This document shows, in pieces, positions 1 to 13,593 of a stretch of DNA of 64,000 bases. A model generated the notes under the pieces. It was not told the DNA's origin. It ran no database searches and worked only from the letters and a program-made list of their open reading frames with translations. How positions within the stretch are numbered: position 1 is the first letter of the stretch; each line of letters opens with the position of its first letter. Position numbers and translations under genes: made by a program. Origin of the DNA: Tamarix chinensis (lineage: Eukaryota > Streptophyta > Magnoliopsida > Caryophyllales > Tamaricaceae); contig CM060180.1 in assembly GCA_030549775.1 (NCBI GenBank), positions 26,927,590-26,991,589 of the forward strand, written 5' to 3'.

Positions 1-3000
1 CCTCCATTTGTAAGAAGAGTGGAAATGGAAGAGAAGTTCAACACTTAGCAAAACTATGGCAAAAATAAAATATGAGAGAGAGAGAGAGAGAGCATTGTAG
101 GAGGGTGAGTTGAGATGATGAAATGAGGCTAAAAGGAGGGAGGGGTTGACCAAATCAAGAGGGAAAATGGTAGAGAGAGAGAGAGAGATGAATTTGGGTA
201 GAGTAAGAGGCTCTTGTAAGAGATCAAATTGTTGAAGCATGGTGAAGGAGTTTAATAAGGCCAAGATAAATATAAGGAAATTTAGGGATGAAGAGAATAA
301 TACACGTAGATCTACAAGCTAGAAGATAGAAGAAAGTGAGGGGGATGGTTGGTGAGAAAATACCTCAAAAAGTATATTTAGGGAATTTTTAGATAAATAA
401 AATTATAAAATACTATAAATAATGTGAAGATATTTCCAAAGCACAAAAATATATTTATCAACACAAAGAGACTCGAATTAAAAGTTTTTTAAATCATTGG
501 AAGAGACATCTAAACAAAATCAAAATGCACTTGAAACTTTTTGTAGAACCAGTGGACTTATTGTGAAATACCAATCGTTAGGTTTCATCAGTTAACTAGT
601 TTTCTCCCATTAGTTGGCTAATTCTTCTAAGATGACTACTGGGTTACTAGATGAACCAACTGATTGATTTTAGGTAATACCAGATGACGATTCACCCTGA
701 AACTCACATATTCACCCATTTTTCAAGCAATTGCAAAAATCAAAACTATATATTTTTTTATATCTATATAATTTTAAATACGTTTTAAAAGATTTTAGGT
801 TGCATACTACAATATATTTCTCTCAAGCTTTTCTATTTGTAAAATTATTTTGTATTATCCAATTTTTTTTATTTAACTATTTTTTCTAATCTTTACATGC
901 TACTTTCTTTTATTAAAATTTTAGAAAAATGCACCATAATATTCTATATTTAGAAGAAACTGCACCATATATTAATGTATTTGGTTTTTTATATTTTAAT
1001 TAACTTTGATAAATTTTCTATTATTTTAATGATTTGTAACCAAATATGACTAAAATACACTTAGTCATCCCGGACCCTCTCACATATTCTTTCTTCTCTC
1101 TTTTTTTCTCTTGCCTCACCACATACCCTTGTGATTCCACCATATGCCCTCCTTATTCGCAACTTCACCCTCCCTTTGATAAAAAATTCTACCATTCTTA
1201 CAACTATTTACATCTTTTAACCCACCATTCTTTTCAATTAAAAATATTTTCTTCATATTTCACTCAAAAAACACACGACTTAAGTATGATTTTCTTCCTT
1301 ACTTCATTTAATTTCTTGTGTGTTGTTTGTGCTTGGTTTTGTGATATTAATTTCACATCATGAATTTTTTGTTACTTAAGAAACTACAATTTTGGGGGTG
1401 CCAATTTTCATTTAATTGTTTCTTATAATGGTTGTTTCTATGTCGTTTAAGTGTAGACTTGTGAGATTAATTAAACATTATGCTTTTTTATAATGTCTAA
1501 AGCTTCAAATTTATTATTCTATAAGCATAATTACACCAATCCAAGTGTAAACATAGAAGTTTATCCCATGAATACATAATCATGTGCAATAGTAACTTAA
1601 TGCATAATTAAATATTTAATATACATTATATAAATATATGATATGTACCTCCTGACTCTAACCATTGATTAATTTTTTTGACACCAAAAGACCAAAATTT
1701 TACGCCAAAATACAAAACAATGAATCAAGAAGTGGTAATATTTCCTTTCTCCTTTAACATGATGATATGTGTGATTTAGGAAAGAGACGAGAACAAAAAC
1801 TTTTGTTTTATTACTTAGAAGAATTCTTGATTTTAATGGAGGAGATTAATCTAATCTCTTTCTTTCTAATTCATTTATGTAATATGTGTGTATCTTGATA
1901 AGAGGAAGAAGAAAACATTTTTTTTTAAAGATAACTCCAATTATCAAGGGCATAACACAAAATTTTATTGTGCGCGGTTGGGTAGTTCTCAATCAACTTG
2001 TTTTTTAGATTTAAATTAGTTAATTAATCAACTCATACAATAATATTTTAATTATTTTATTATCTCATTATAATGCCCTTATTTTTTTACTATTTTTTGT
2101 TTTATTTAAAGTAATCAAAAAGTATTTTAGATAGCAAATACAAAATGAATTGTTATTGTTACACCTAATATAAGATAGATATCAATCGTCCATCATGCAT
2201 TATATATAATAAAGGAGTATTAAATGTTTATAATCTAAAATCATGTCTAAAAGAAATGAGTGTAGAATACAAAAGGGAAATAAAGTGAGAGTTCATTATT
2301 GAAAAGGGTTACAAAACTATCATAGCAAAAATTCTAATGCTAGGTAGCCTACTCTCACATTCCTAAAAGCATAGCAATCAAGGATAGTCCATTCACTAGC
2401 AATCCTTGAAAACATACACAATGCTTCTTGAATTTTGAATAACCAATTATTCATAAAAGGTACATGTTAATACAAAATGTACAGACTAAATTAAACTACC
2501 TTATCATGTATCTCATGGTACACACATAAAATTATGCTAATATGACACATAATGTATCTCATGTACTGAGTAAATCAAATTTCATTATCATGTATCTCAT
2601 GGCACACATATAGAATTATGCTAATATGACATATCATACTCATGTTGTAACATACTTAAACATATTAACTATACTCATACAACCATTATGCGAAACATTC
2701 TTAGTCATATACATGATGTTATATATAAGGAATACATGTAATGTCATAACTGGAATTATACATATTATATGAATAAAGGATATAGCATCACATCAACCAT
2801 GTAACACAATATAAACAACATATAAAGGAATCACAAGGCCACCTAAGGCATTTTTATGACTAATCCATTTTAATATCTGTAGAAGGTTATGATAACATAA
2901 TAACATAATAACTTCAATCTTGAGTATTTTTCTAAATTTCCCCTCATGGTATCTCAATATCTATGGATGCCATCTCAATAACCGATAGGGAATAAAGCTC

Positions 3001-6000
3001 GGTCAAAGCCAATTAACAACCAATAGACATAAAGTTTTTCCAAAACCAAGTTACAACCACTAGGTAACTAAAATTTTTTGTATTAATACCCTCCAGTACA
3101 TCATAAATATATGGAGTAAAAGTAGCATTGAGCCTTCTTAGGCCTAACACGAATGCAAATAGTAATGTGAATGTCCAAAGCAAACTAATCCTCGATAACT
3201 AATTGAGAATCAAATGATCTATACCCACCATAATGCTTATTTCTCTTTAAGTAATTAATGTCTAACCACACAATAGAACTTAGTAGACAAAAGTACAATA
3301 TATCATACCAACCCAAATTAACACATAAGGACCTCATATTAACCAATATTTCCATTAAGAGTGTAATAAAATGTTAACACTGAACATTAACTAATTATTC
3401 CATTATAGGGCATTTAAAGTGACAACACCAAACATAGTCAAAATCCCTAATTAGTTAAGAGTTAAAGTCAAGGTTAAAGCTTAAGAATAAGGTTAGAGTC
3501 ACAGTCAAATCGCTAAGAGTGAACCATAAAGATATCACAATCAACACAAGGGACTAGTAGACTAGTCCCACAAACTAGTGGTTTAGTTTGGAAACTCAAA
3601 ACAAAAATAAATAAGATGTAGGAAAAGGAACCCAACTGACTTGTGTAGGGGTTAAGCAATTCATTCGTTGACTAGTTGATTAGTTAAGCCCTAAACTAAT
3701 TAACCGGATTTAAGGTTGAGAGCAACAAAATATATAACTCCTTAACCAACTGACTAATTGTTTAAAATCAGCTAATTAGTTTAAACCTCAATCAAATGAT
3801 AGGTTTTACTAAAATGAAACCAAACACTCATTTGATGTTACAACATGCATTTTTAATATAATGCAAATGTTTCCTAAGACACATACATGTTAACCAACAA
3901 TCTAAGACTATATATCTATCATACTCAACACTTAATCATGTTTTTAATCTCATTAAAACACAAAAATCATGCTCTAACATTGTAAAATCAACATAAATGA
4001 CACTTTCCCTAAAACATGTTTTATCATGCTTCAACACTATAGTATACATCATGTTTCATACAAAAACATTAAAACTTGCAAAAAATATTATCATGCTCAC
4101 AAACCAACTCCAAACCCACAAAACTCATTAGGTCAAGCCTTAAATAAAGTCATACAAATTCTACTTTCATGATCATTTACCCATACCTTTACATATTCAA
4201 CCAAGCATGCTTATACTCACATATTCATACCAAAGATGCAGGCCTTCACATATACTTCTTAGAAAATACTCCAAAAATGTCACATATAACCCATTCACCT
4301 CACAACAAAGTAAGTAACAACTTACCTCAAGTCAAACCTAACAAAATTACAAAAGAGAAGAAAATGGTCTTCCTTTAGCTAAAAATCCAAACTCTACATT
4401 TTCTTTAGCGCCCTCAAAATTAGCATATAAAAATCGATAAACGTATCCTTTTTATCTAAACAAACCAAACCAAACCAAATCTTAAAAATCAAGAGAAAAC
4501 AAGAAAATAATCAACCTCCTCCCAAGGTTAAAAAAAATCAATAGGAGAAATGGATCAAGTCTTCGGCTTTCTCCCAAATCTGCTCTTATTTTACTTTTGA
4601 AAAAAAAAACAAAAGAGAGTTAGATAGAGTATTAGAAGTAGAGAAAGGGAGCCAAGCATGAAGACTAGGATAAGAGAGGGAGCTTGATGGAAGGGGATTG
4701 GAGGAAAAAATAGAGAAAGTTATAGGTTAAATCAACAATACTTAGGACATTTGTGGGTTGGAATTGAAGGAAAATGAGGCCAAATAAGTAACCCGCTCTT
4801 CATACTCTCCCTTAATTGCCACAAATTAGTCGGTGCCAAAGAGTGGGAAAAGATTTAAGACACAAAGTTCATATGCCCAAAATATGAGAAAGAAAGGTGG
4901 CTTATATGTCAATACTAACAATTCTCAGCACAAAGAGTGAAAGAAGACAAATGGGAGGGTGAACGTAGAGAAGACTAAACGCAACTGCTCCCCTACACTT
5001 GATTTCATAGGTCTTGCTCACAGATTAGAGGTGAGAGGAGAAAAAGATGAAAGTACACTTACAAAAAGTGCCTTTTGATAAAAATGATCCCCATTATGTT
5101 TTTCAACCCTTAAAAATATGCAACAATAATTATGAAACCCTAAAATTGATTTATAATCCAAATATACGAGTATTTCAAAGTTTTGCAACCAATAGAGAAG
5201 GATTCAAATAATAATAATAATAAAAGCTAAAATAGTCAACCTAGTAGAACCAATTGACTAGTTTAACAAAAAGCTAGTTGATTGGTTTATTATTATTATT
5301 ATTTTTAAAAAACCTTGAAATGATGAACTAGTGGAATAGTTTCAACTCAAAATAATCAACTAGTCTCACTGAAAACTTATCCTTTTCCATTTTCAAACCT
5401 TTTCCAAGCCATTTCAAATCTAAAACTTTAAAACATATTTAAATCCTAAATAAACACATAATTAACACATTTATAGGTCTTAAAATAGGGTATTATACAA
5501 CTAATTATGTCCCAAGCACATTAGCGCATATACACACACTTAACCATAATTCTACCAACATAAAATAGGGAAAAAGATAATTAGGCTAATCTACTAACAT
5601 TAAGCCATGATAAATAAAGTTTGTAGCCAAACTTTATTTAATTTAATATGGACCATACTTTTGGCTTAGTATATTTATATTAATAAAATACTTTACACAC
5701 AAAATAATAATTAGATAATATAGAAAATATATTCACATTCTACTACTTGTTCCATATAAATTAGATTTATATCATGGTCACCTTATATTAACATAAACTT
5801 TATGATGAAACCAATGCATGGATCATTATAAAAAACCCTTGCCACTTTGAGAGTTATATTTCATGTATCACAATATAATAATTCCATCTACAACTTTAAA
5901 TCTTTGTATAAATACAACTTTTATTCAAAGTCCAAGACACAATATGTTATTTCTCTATAAACTATGTGTATACTAATTAATAAACAAGAAACAATCACAA

Positions 6001-6059
6001 CATATATAACATTGTTACAATCAAACCATAATGTATTACATAATACAATCACATAAGGG
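1..6059. other. Gene-free, repeat-rich stretch
   Basis: No coding region is supportable. The stretch is AT-rich with short AG microsatellites (about 74-91 and 174-188), a purine-rich block at 4590-4980, and three separate blocks with many CTAGTTG/CAACTAG words (about 560-680, 3540-3800, 5220-5370). These blocks are probably parts of one dispersed, LTR-like repeat family. The short ORFs at 1046-1363 and 4169-4378 have low-complexity composition and match no family I recognise. The last several hundred bases should include the copia element's own 3' LTR, but I could not define its borders. Confidence 0.5.
5612..5640. repeat. Perfect 12-bp palindrome with 4-base loop
   Basis: The arms AAATAAAGTTTG and CAAACTTTATTT flank the loop TAGC. 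It lies just beyond the 3' end of the copia coding relic, in the place expected for that element's LTR. It could be a terminator- or polyadenylation-like structure, or a MITE remnant. Confidence 0.5.
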
Positions 6060-6600
6060 GTCCAAAGTCCATATTACATGCATGATCATTAAATTTACAC
6101 GATGGCATACCCTTAGGTATAGGATCAATTAATAAAAAGAAGCAATCCCTATGTATTTTATGACCACCTACCCTTATAAACATGTTAATTTATCTTCAAG
6201 TACTTAATGCCAATTCCCTTCACATGACTACCACTATTATCACTCCTTAAGATAAAGACAATAACATCATTATCACACTTTAGCCTCAAAGGACTAGAAT
6301 TAGAGCCAATTACTCTAAGATTAAATTAAAGTCCTCAACCACACACCACATTTTATAGCTTCAAATGAGGAAATGAGTTTATCTTTTATGGTAAAAGTAG
6401 TTATACAATCATGATTGTTACTCTTCCAAGAAACAACTCCACTAGCTAACATGAATCTAAAACTTGATGTAGACTTATGTGAATCTACACAACCATTAAA
6501 GTTTGTGTTTAAGTAACTAACTACCTCTAAATGCTCAACTCTACGATACATAAGCATGTAATCTCTCATGTCCTTTAGGTACCTCATCACCTTCTATGCA
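6060..6600 (-). pseudogene. copia RNase H relic
   Basis: The best open part is 6321-6590. It encodes a copia RNase H-like run, with MMRYLKDMRDYMLMYRR followed by the GCVDSHKSTSSFRFMLASG block and a VSWKS word. Downstream, in other frames, PLRLKCDN and IGIKYLKI words continue the family pattern to about 6060. Acidic catalytic positions are partly lost and stops interrupt the frame, so no active enzyme is expected. Confidence 0.8.
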
Positions 6601-6895
6601 AAATTTCAATAGTCAACTCTTGGGTCACTTAAGAAACATTATAATACCCCCAACAATATATGCAATGTTAGGTTTTGTACAAACATGCGCATACTAAGGC
6701 TTCCTACTACAAAACCCTCTGGGATGTTCCTTGTCTTGTCTCTGTATGTGATTCTTAGGGCACTAACTCAAATGGAGTATATCACCTTTAACAATAGGAG
6801 AAAAACTTGGCAAACATTATTTCATCCTATAATTTTTCTAACACCTTATAGATATTGGTTTCTTGATATAATCCTAATATCCATTAGAGTCTATC

Positions 6896-7283
6896 TCAAT
6901 TTATCTGAATGCCAATTACATATGATGCATCACGCATAAATTTGATATCAATATGGTTAGAAATAAAGTGGTTCACATCACAAAACATTGCATTATAATT
7001 ACATGCTAGTAAAATGACATCCACAAATAGAAGAGAAAAAAAAAACTTTACTCTCACTAATCTTGTCGTACATACATTGATCCACATCATTTTCTTCAAA
7101 TCAAAATAAAGAGATCACACCATGGAACTTAAGATACGATTTACAGAAAGCTTATTTTAATCCATATATGACTCTTTCTAACTTACACACTAATATATTA
7201 TCATCTGCAGAGGATAAACCATCATATTATTTTATGTATGCCTCTTTCTCAATCTCACTATTTAAAAACATCATTTTCACATC
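6896..7283 (-). pseudogene. copia reverse transcriptase, C-terminal half (relic)
   Basis: The minus strand reads DVKMMFLNSEIEKEAY, then KLERVIYGLK, YLKFHGVI, DQCVY-like and FVDVILLACN words, ending with DASYVIGIQI. These match the copia RT order. The catalytic YVDD box is degraded to FVDV. The frame continues the N-terminal half at 9221-9600 once the 7284-9220 insertion is removed. Confidence 0.82.
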
Positions 7284-9220
7284 TATTATAGTACTTGGAG
7301 ACTAAGGCACTCAAAGTCGAGGCATTTAAAGAAAGATAAAAATAAATAAATAAATAAATAAATATTGAGCATGCGTAGTGATTCTTTTAGCCACTAAGTC
7401 CAAAAGACATAAGAGAGGCACACTTAGCATGATATTCAGGCACTAAGCCTAAAATACAAAAGATCAACACATGTATTTGGTTTTTCAACCTCTAATTTAA
7501 AGCTTTCATAGTGTGTATTCCAAATTGATGCCTCTAGGCCACTGAGCCTAGAACAAAAAGGGAAAAAATGAAATGGTAGGCACAACCGATGGCTTATTAA
7601 CTGTTAAACCTAAGCTCCCATGGTGTGTTCCTTGATTGATGTGTCGAGGCCAATAAGCCTAAAATAATACGCACTAGTGGCTTTTCTAAGCCTATACTCC
7701 CATGATGTGTTTCTAGGTAGATGTGTTGAGGCAATTGAGCCCACTATTGAGGGTTTGGTTAGTCCATTCGGTTTGATCAAGTAATAGCTATTAGATCAAA
7801 TCCTACATTGGTTGGCTATTTCCAGAGTATATAAAAAAATATAAAGTGTGCAAAAGAATCATAAACTCACCTTAGGAATGATGTAATAAAGCCTTAGCTT
7901 TTATGAATTTTAGATTAATTAAAGACTCATAAAATACAAATGTGTCAATGCTTTATCCACTTATGTTGATGGGATTATTTGGGGGGTATGCCCCTTCTAT
8001 TAGGTGTATTTCATTACCGCTTGGGAGTAATAAAAAAGTTACATTACTTAACAAAAAAAAAAGAGTACTCATAAACTCACCTTAGGGATATAATAAAGCC
8101 TCATCTTTTATGAGATTCTCTCATATCCTCAGGTATGTTTATGCCTTAAGATCATGTTACAGGGATAGCTCCATAGAGATATTAATAGCCTCTTACTCAT
8201 ATAGACACATAACCATTAATGGCCTTAATATCATCCTTAGTCTTGCTCGATCGGATGAATCATCAAAGGAGAAGCTTAGATGTGTTAATGTAAAGGGAAG
8301 TGGGCTCATCATAATCTTTAAAGGATAAGTTATCATAATTAAATATTACATTGTTATTTATCTAAGTAATAATTTTATATGTACCTTATTTACACACTCT
8401 TAGTTTATTTATTGATGACCAAGAATGATAATCCAACACTCAGAAATATCAACAACCACCACATCATTATGAAAGAATTAAACCATAGGCTAACCCAATT
8501 ATTTGTAGTTTTTTGTTAGAAAGTTGTGTTCCTCTTATTTTTTAGGGTTTTTTAGATGTTTTGTAATGGAATTAGTCCGTAGATCGACCTCGTTCTCTAT
8601 AATTTTATTGGAAGGGAGTTACATTCTTATTTACGGTGTTTGCTTATAGATTATTTTGTAAGAGAGACAGCTCCCAATGACCCTCAAGTTCTTATATGAG
8701 ATTTTAATGTTGGAGGCTCTCTGATATTAAGCTAACTCCAAAGGTTAATCATAGATTGACCACCTCCAAAGGCTAACCCTGAAGACTACCTGACATGATG
8801 GGTTGATTTTTGAATGAAGTGATGATATGGATTATCTCCAAACCATATTATTAGGCCTAAAGAGTCACCCCTAAGATAATGAATAGGCCTAGATAGTTAT
8901 TCCAAGACCATCTCACAACCCTAGATCATACATGATACTAGACTTTCAAGGCCTAACCCATGATATAGGATCTTCAAGGCCCTTATATTCTTTTATAACC
9001 ATGCATGCTATCCCTTTACTATGGACAACTTACATAGGATCTCCTCTCCACCTTTACTAATTTCTTTTACTCCACCCCTATAAATAGGGGGTACCACCTC
9101 TTATTCCCACAATCTAATGGAACACTCTCTGCACTCTCTATTTTGCTCTCATCTCTCTCTACTTTTCCTCTATAAAATTCCCTTCCCCTAAATCCCTTGA
9201 TTAACAGTCATGCTATAACA
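7284..9220 (+). mobile_element. Solo LTR inserted in the copia RT region
   Basis: The element runs from TATTATAG to CTATAACA, an inverted pair once one mutated base is allowed, and is flanked by exact 5-bp duplications ACATC (7279-7283 and 9221-9225). The copia RT reading (HQMDVK-like region) is cut exactly here. A TATA-like box CCTATAAATAGGGGG lies near 9068-9085, followed by a CT-rich stretch, so the LTR probably reads on the plus strand with a short R-U5. No internal coding region is present. The ORF at 8110-8328 is not recognisable. Confidence 0.75.
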
Positions 9221-9600
9221 ACATCCATTTTGATTTTAAAATCAAAACTCATGAGCTATTAATGTCATTATTATCCATAAAGAGTCTTTAATAGACATAA
9301 GAGAACATGTCTCCTTGTAGTCTTCCCCTTCTTTTTGAGCGAACCCTTTAACAACAAGTATAGCCTTGTACCTATTAATGATTTGTGATTAGTCTCTTTT
9401 AGTCTTAGAGACCCACTTGTAGCTAATATGCCTATCCCAAACATTATTGACCTAATGGAGTTCCTCTATTCCATCATGGTATTATACCACAACTTAGACT
9501 TTGAACTACTCGTGACCTTTATAAATTTTTGAGAAAGATACACAACACATGTATCACAATCAGATTCTTGAAGATAAACGTAATATTTTCTATGCATAGC
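9221..9600 (-). pseudogene. copia reverse transcriptase, N-terminal half (relic)
   Basis: The minus-strand reading contains SLRLKETNHKSL, RYKAILVVKGFAQKEGEDY and KETCSLMSIKDSLWIIMTL. These match the opening of plant copia RT, where the usual pattern is RYKARLVAKGF followed by DYxETFSPV. Stops and frameshifts are present. It runs directly into the TSD of the 7284-9220 LTR. Confidence 0.82.
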
Positions 9601-9899
9601 TAATATTTTTTTCCCTAATAAACCTTATCAATGCAAGTACAACATTCTCTTATATAGAATGCTCAAATGTTGGTTATTCAACAACTTCATGAAGTTCTTG
9701 AACAACCAAATCTACTAAAACATTTCCAAAAACATTGTGGAGCCTCATCAACTTTTTGTTCAACAATGGTAGGAACTTGAGATACATTACAAACAAAAGT
9801 TAATTTACTACATGAAGTGAAAGTATTTGATACTAGATGATCAACTTCAAAAAACATAGTTTTGATTTGGTTAGTCCCACTGACTATATCATGTTAGAG

Positions 9900-10929
9900 A
9901 AACACATTGCTTCTTGACTCTATAAACCTAGTGTTTTGACATGGACAATAAGTCTAATAAGATTTAGACCATTCAAAATAACCAACAAAATATCCACTTA
10001 TATTCCTTGGGTCTAGCATCCTTTCCTAGGGATTATAAACTCTCACCTTAAATGAGAATATCCAAGAATGCATGTATTCTAAAATCAATTTCTGACCTTT
10101 AAAAGACTCAAAAGGTATCCTAGACATAACTTTAGTTGGAACTCAATTTAAATTATATATATCATCATCTTCAGTTCCTTAGTCCATAATGATTTAAGAA
10201 TATTTGAGCTACTGAGCATATTGCTCGTTGTGTATAATAATGTATGGTTTCTTCTTAAAAATGCTCCATTATAGTTTGGTAAATATGACATGATGTATTG
10301 TGCAGCAATCTTATCATCTTGAATAAACTCTACTAATGTAACAAGTGTTAGTTTATCCTTGAAGTACCTACTATTCTCCACTATACCTCACAATATTTAC
10401 TTGTCAATCACATTATGTTTATAACTCAACTTTAAATACCTTAAAAGCATTATTAAAAGCACCTAATGTTTCATGTTTGACTTTTAAGCAAGTAAAGATA
10501 CATGTATCATGACTAGTTATCAATGAAAGAGATCAAGTATCTCAAACTACGTGAATCTATATTAGGATTATACATATCACTATTTATAATCTCAAGCAAT
10601 CGAAAACGCTTATTAACACCTCTCTTTACCTTGTTTATCTACTCTCACTTTTAAAAAAACTTGATTAAGTTTGGAAATTATTAAAATCAAGATAACTAAG
10701 TACTTCATCATTCACTAACCTCCTTATTAGAGAAATGGAGACATGTCTCTATCTTAAAATAATAGTAATGGAGACATGTATTTATCTCAAATGCCATAAC
10801 ATCCAGGATTCCTAATTCATAACACCTCATTTAGAACCAATGCTTAAGTTCATTATAGTTTTAGTATGATCATGCAACAAATTCAAAGAGTAAGACATTC
10901 TAACGATGCATTATGCGTAATATAATTTT
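9900..10929 (-). pseudogene. copia integrase relic
   Basis: The best open part is 10148-10381. It reads YIMSYLPNYNGAFLRRNHT, then LLYTTSNML and LKSLW, the decayed counterpart of the copia QNGVAERRNRTL...SLWGEAL region. Downstream are RVYNP, DPRNISGYFVGY and YCPCQNTRFIE words typical of the integrase C-terminal part. Upstream (about 10.7 kb) are words of the pre-integrase region such as LWHLR. Many stops. Confidence 0.82.
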
Positions 10930-11384
10930 TGTAATACCCCAAAATTTACTACTATTTTTTTAAACAAAATCTCTAAATTTAAAACCCGTAAATTCCGGGG
11001 ATGCTACCGCCATACTTAGTACTGGACCGGTTTACTCCTACCGTTCCAGTACCAAGTGCTAAGGCTAAGAAATATTTCCATCAAACCATAACAATACATA
11101 AATCAAAGTTCACAAAACAATAATCAAAATATGCATGAATTATTACACAACCGAAATACGAGAGATAATTTCTTAATGTAGAAAGATGTCCATGACGTTA
11201 AAATTGTTTCCGAAATTCATAACATAAAGAAAAGGGTAATAATAATAGCATATGAAAGGAAAAACGGCCATGCTACTCTAAAGGCTAATCCAGCCCATAA
11301 TCAACTCTTACCCAAGCCTGACGCCCCATAAACATCAATATCATCAAAGAAGGCATCTCCAACCTACAACACGTCAGATGGGCC

Positions 11385-11462
11385 TCCTACTCATGGGAAT
11401 GAGCAGCACCCATGAAAAGGGTAATAAGTACGCTATGTACTAAGTAAGGTAACATTGCACTA
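11385..11462. repeat. Conserved LTR block with CATGGG/CCCATG hairpin
   Basis: The block contains CTACTCATGGGAATGAGCA followed by CACCCATGAAAAGG and GTACGCTA...TACTAAGTAAGGTAA. A close copy lies at 16682-16752 in the next LTR, and a diverged inverted copy at about 27455-27540. The dyad CATGGG-11 bases-CCCATG could form a small stem-loop. Confidence 0.7.
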
Positions 11463-11660
11463 AGGCCAACATACAAAATTCACACAAACAACGTATAATA
11501 ATAAAGGAGCATAAAGTCCAATATAATAGCACAAAGGTAAATGAATGCTCAGGTGAAAATGCCAAGATCCAATATAGTCCAGATTAATTACTTTATCAAT
11601 CCTTTATCGAATTTATTTTCACACCATACTCTTTATCAATTCCATACGAGTACAGAAACC

Positions 11661-12000
11661 CCACTATTTTAGCCTGTGGATCCGTCTCTAGGGCACTTCA
11701 ACTCCTGGCCACTATTTTAGCTGGTGGATCAGTCACTTAGGGTACATGCCCTACCACTATTATATGTCGGTGGATCGGTCTGGCCCATTTTTTCGCACGG
11801 TGTTCTACTATAAGTAATTAGTGTCTTTCCCATATCTTAGCAAAATGTAAGGTTTGGTTTATTGAGCTCGGGATCTCCCACTATTTTAGCTAGTGGATTG
11901 GTCACTAGGGTAACATACCCTACCACTATTATACACCGGTGGATCGGTCTCTAGGATACTGTAGTACCTGGCCACAATTATGCCGGTGGATCGGTCTGGG
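11661..12000. repeat. Six degenerate CCACTATT...GGTGGATCGGTC modules
   Basis: Modules begin near 11661, 11709, 11753, 11878, 11933 and 11972. Each has the form CCAC-TATT-(6-8)-GGTGGATCGGTC, so each half can pair as CCAC/GTGG. Spacing is 40-125 bases. More decayed versions occur at about 16900-17310 in the LTR at 16269-21175. Confidence 0.7.
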
Positions 12001-13423
12001 CCTGGCTCAATACTCTTCCACTTTACATGATTAATTTCTTAAGTAAATTATTTAGAAATTTAGACCTTAGACGTGCATGGCTAACCTCCTTTACACTTAT
12101 TTCCCCCAAAGGAAACCGTCTCACTCATAGGCCCATAAAGCCCTAACTGAGCCCATCCTTCTTCCCTCTTTACCAGGCTTACATTAGAGTCTATCTCCCC
12201 AAGTGTGGACCCAAGCCCACTACTTTTTCACCACCTGCCCATTCACTTCCTCACTAACACACTCAACTTCACCAAACACACACCCATCCACATGCACCCC
12301 AAATACCATACTAAACCCTAACCAGCACACAAAACCCTAGATCAATCTACCATAGACCCTTATATTATCCCACGTACTATTTTTCATGCAACACATTTAA
12401 ATGCCCAAACAACCCTTTTATCACCTTCCTCACACCTCAAAATAACTATTCATACGTAAAATTTATCCCCATGCAAACTTTATATCCCCCATGCAAAAAC
12501 TTATGCTCACCCGTGAACCCTAAATTTCCATGCAAACCCTAACTCCACCATTCATGGTCATATAATACTTAGATCAATCCCACATTAATTCACACCATAC
12601 CATCATATCCCATGACTTACATGCATGTCTTATGGGCCGCATCAATCCACATTAAAAACACAACTTATACATATCGTATGCATGCCATAAAATATCATAT
12701 GAACATACCTCAACTCCACGTCATACTGCATATATAATAGTTATAAAAATAAACATAAAATACATCATATTTCATATCACATGGCAAACAAGACATGTAA
12801 AACACATTGCACACAAACGGCCTTAGTTACACACTTACCTAAAACGTCACCGGTCTTGGAGTACGCTCCTATACCTTTTTAGGGCTTTGACTAGTCTCAC
12901 GTATTATGAGGAGAAAACTAGAATTAGGTTCCCTCCTAAAAATACTATTATTTACTAACTTATCCCAATACTAGGTTTTCAAATAAAATAATACTATACT
13001 AATAATAATTACACGAAGTAATACCAAAAATGCTAATAATAATGCTAATATGATTCAAAACGGATGGTGGTATAAGGGCTTCTACCCTCCACCTAAAATA
13101 ATACCAAAAATATCATTAAAACATTATTAATAAAAATAGTACTAATAATAATAATCAAATTATAAAATAATAATAATCATGATAATAATAATAATAATGA
13201 AATGACTTAAACAAAAAGCAATATAAGGTAGGGTTTTCAACTCTACCCTAAAATAGTAAAAGTACCATTAGTAATAATAATAATATTATTATTAACACAT
13301 ATTATTTATAATTATAATAATAATATTATTATTAAAAATAGTAATAATAATAATAATAATAGTAATATAAATAATAGTAAATCAAATTATTTAAATAAAA
13401 TAGGGCTTCAGCCCTCTAAATAG

Positions 13424-13593
<170 letters not shown>

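Noticed and set aside
2067..5499. A further solo LTR ending TAGGGTATTATACA with an inverted start near 2067 or 2157
   Set aside because: Terminal similarity exists, but no matching target duplication was found for either start, so boundaries are unsupported.
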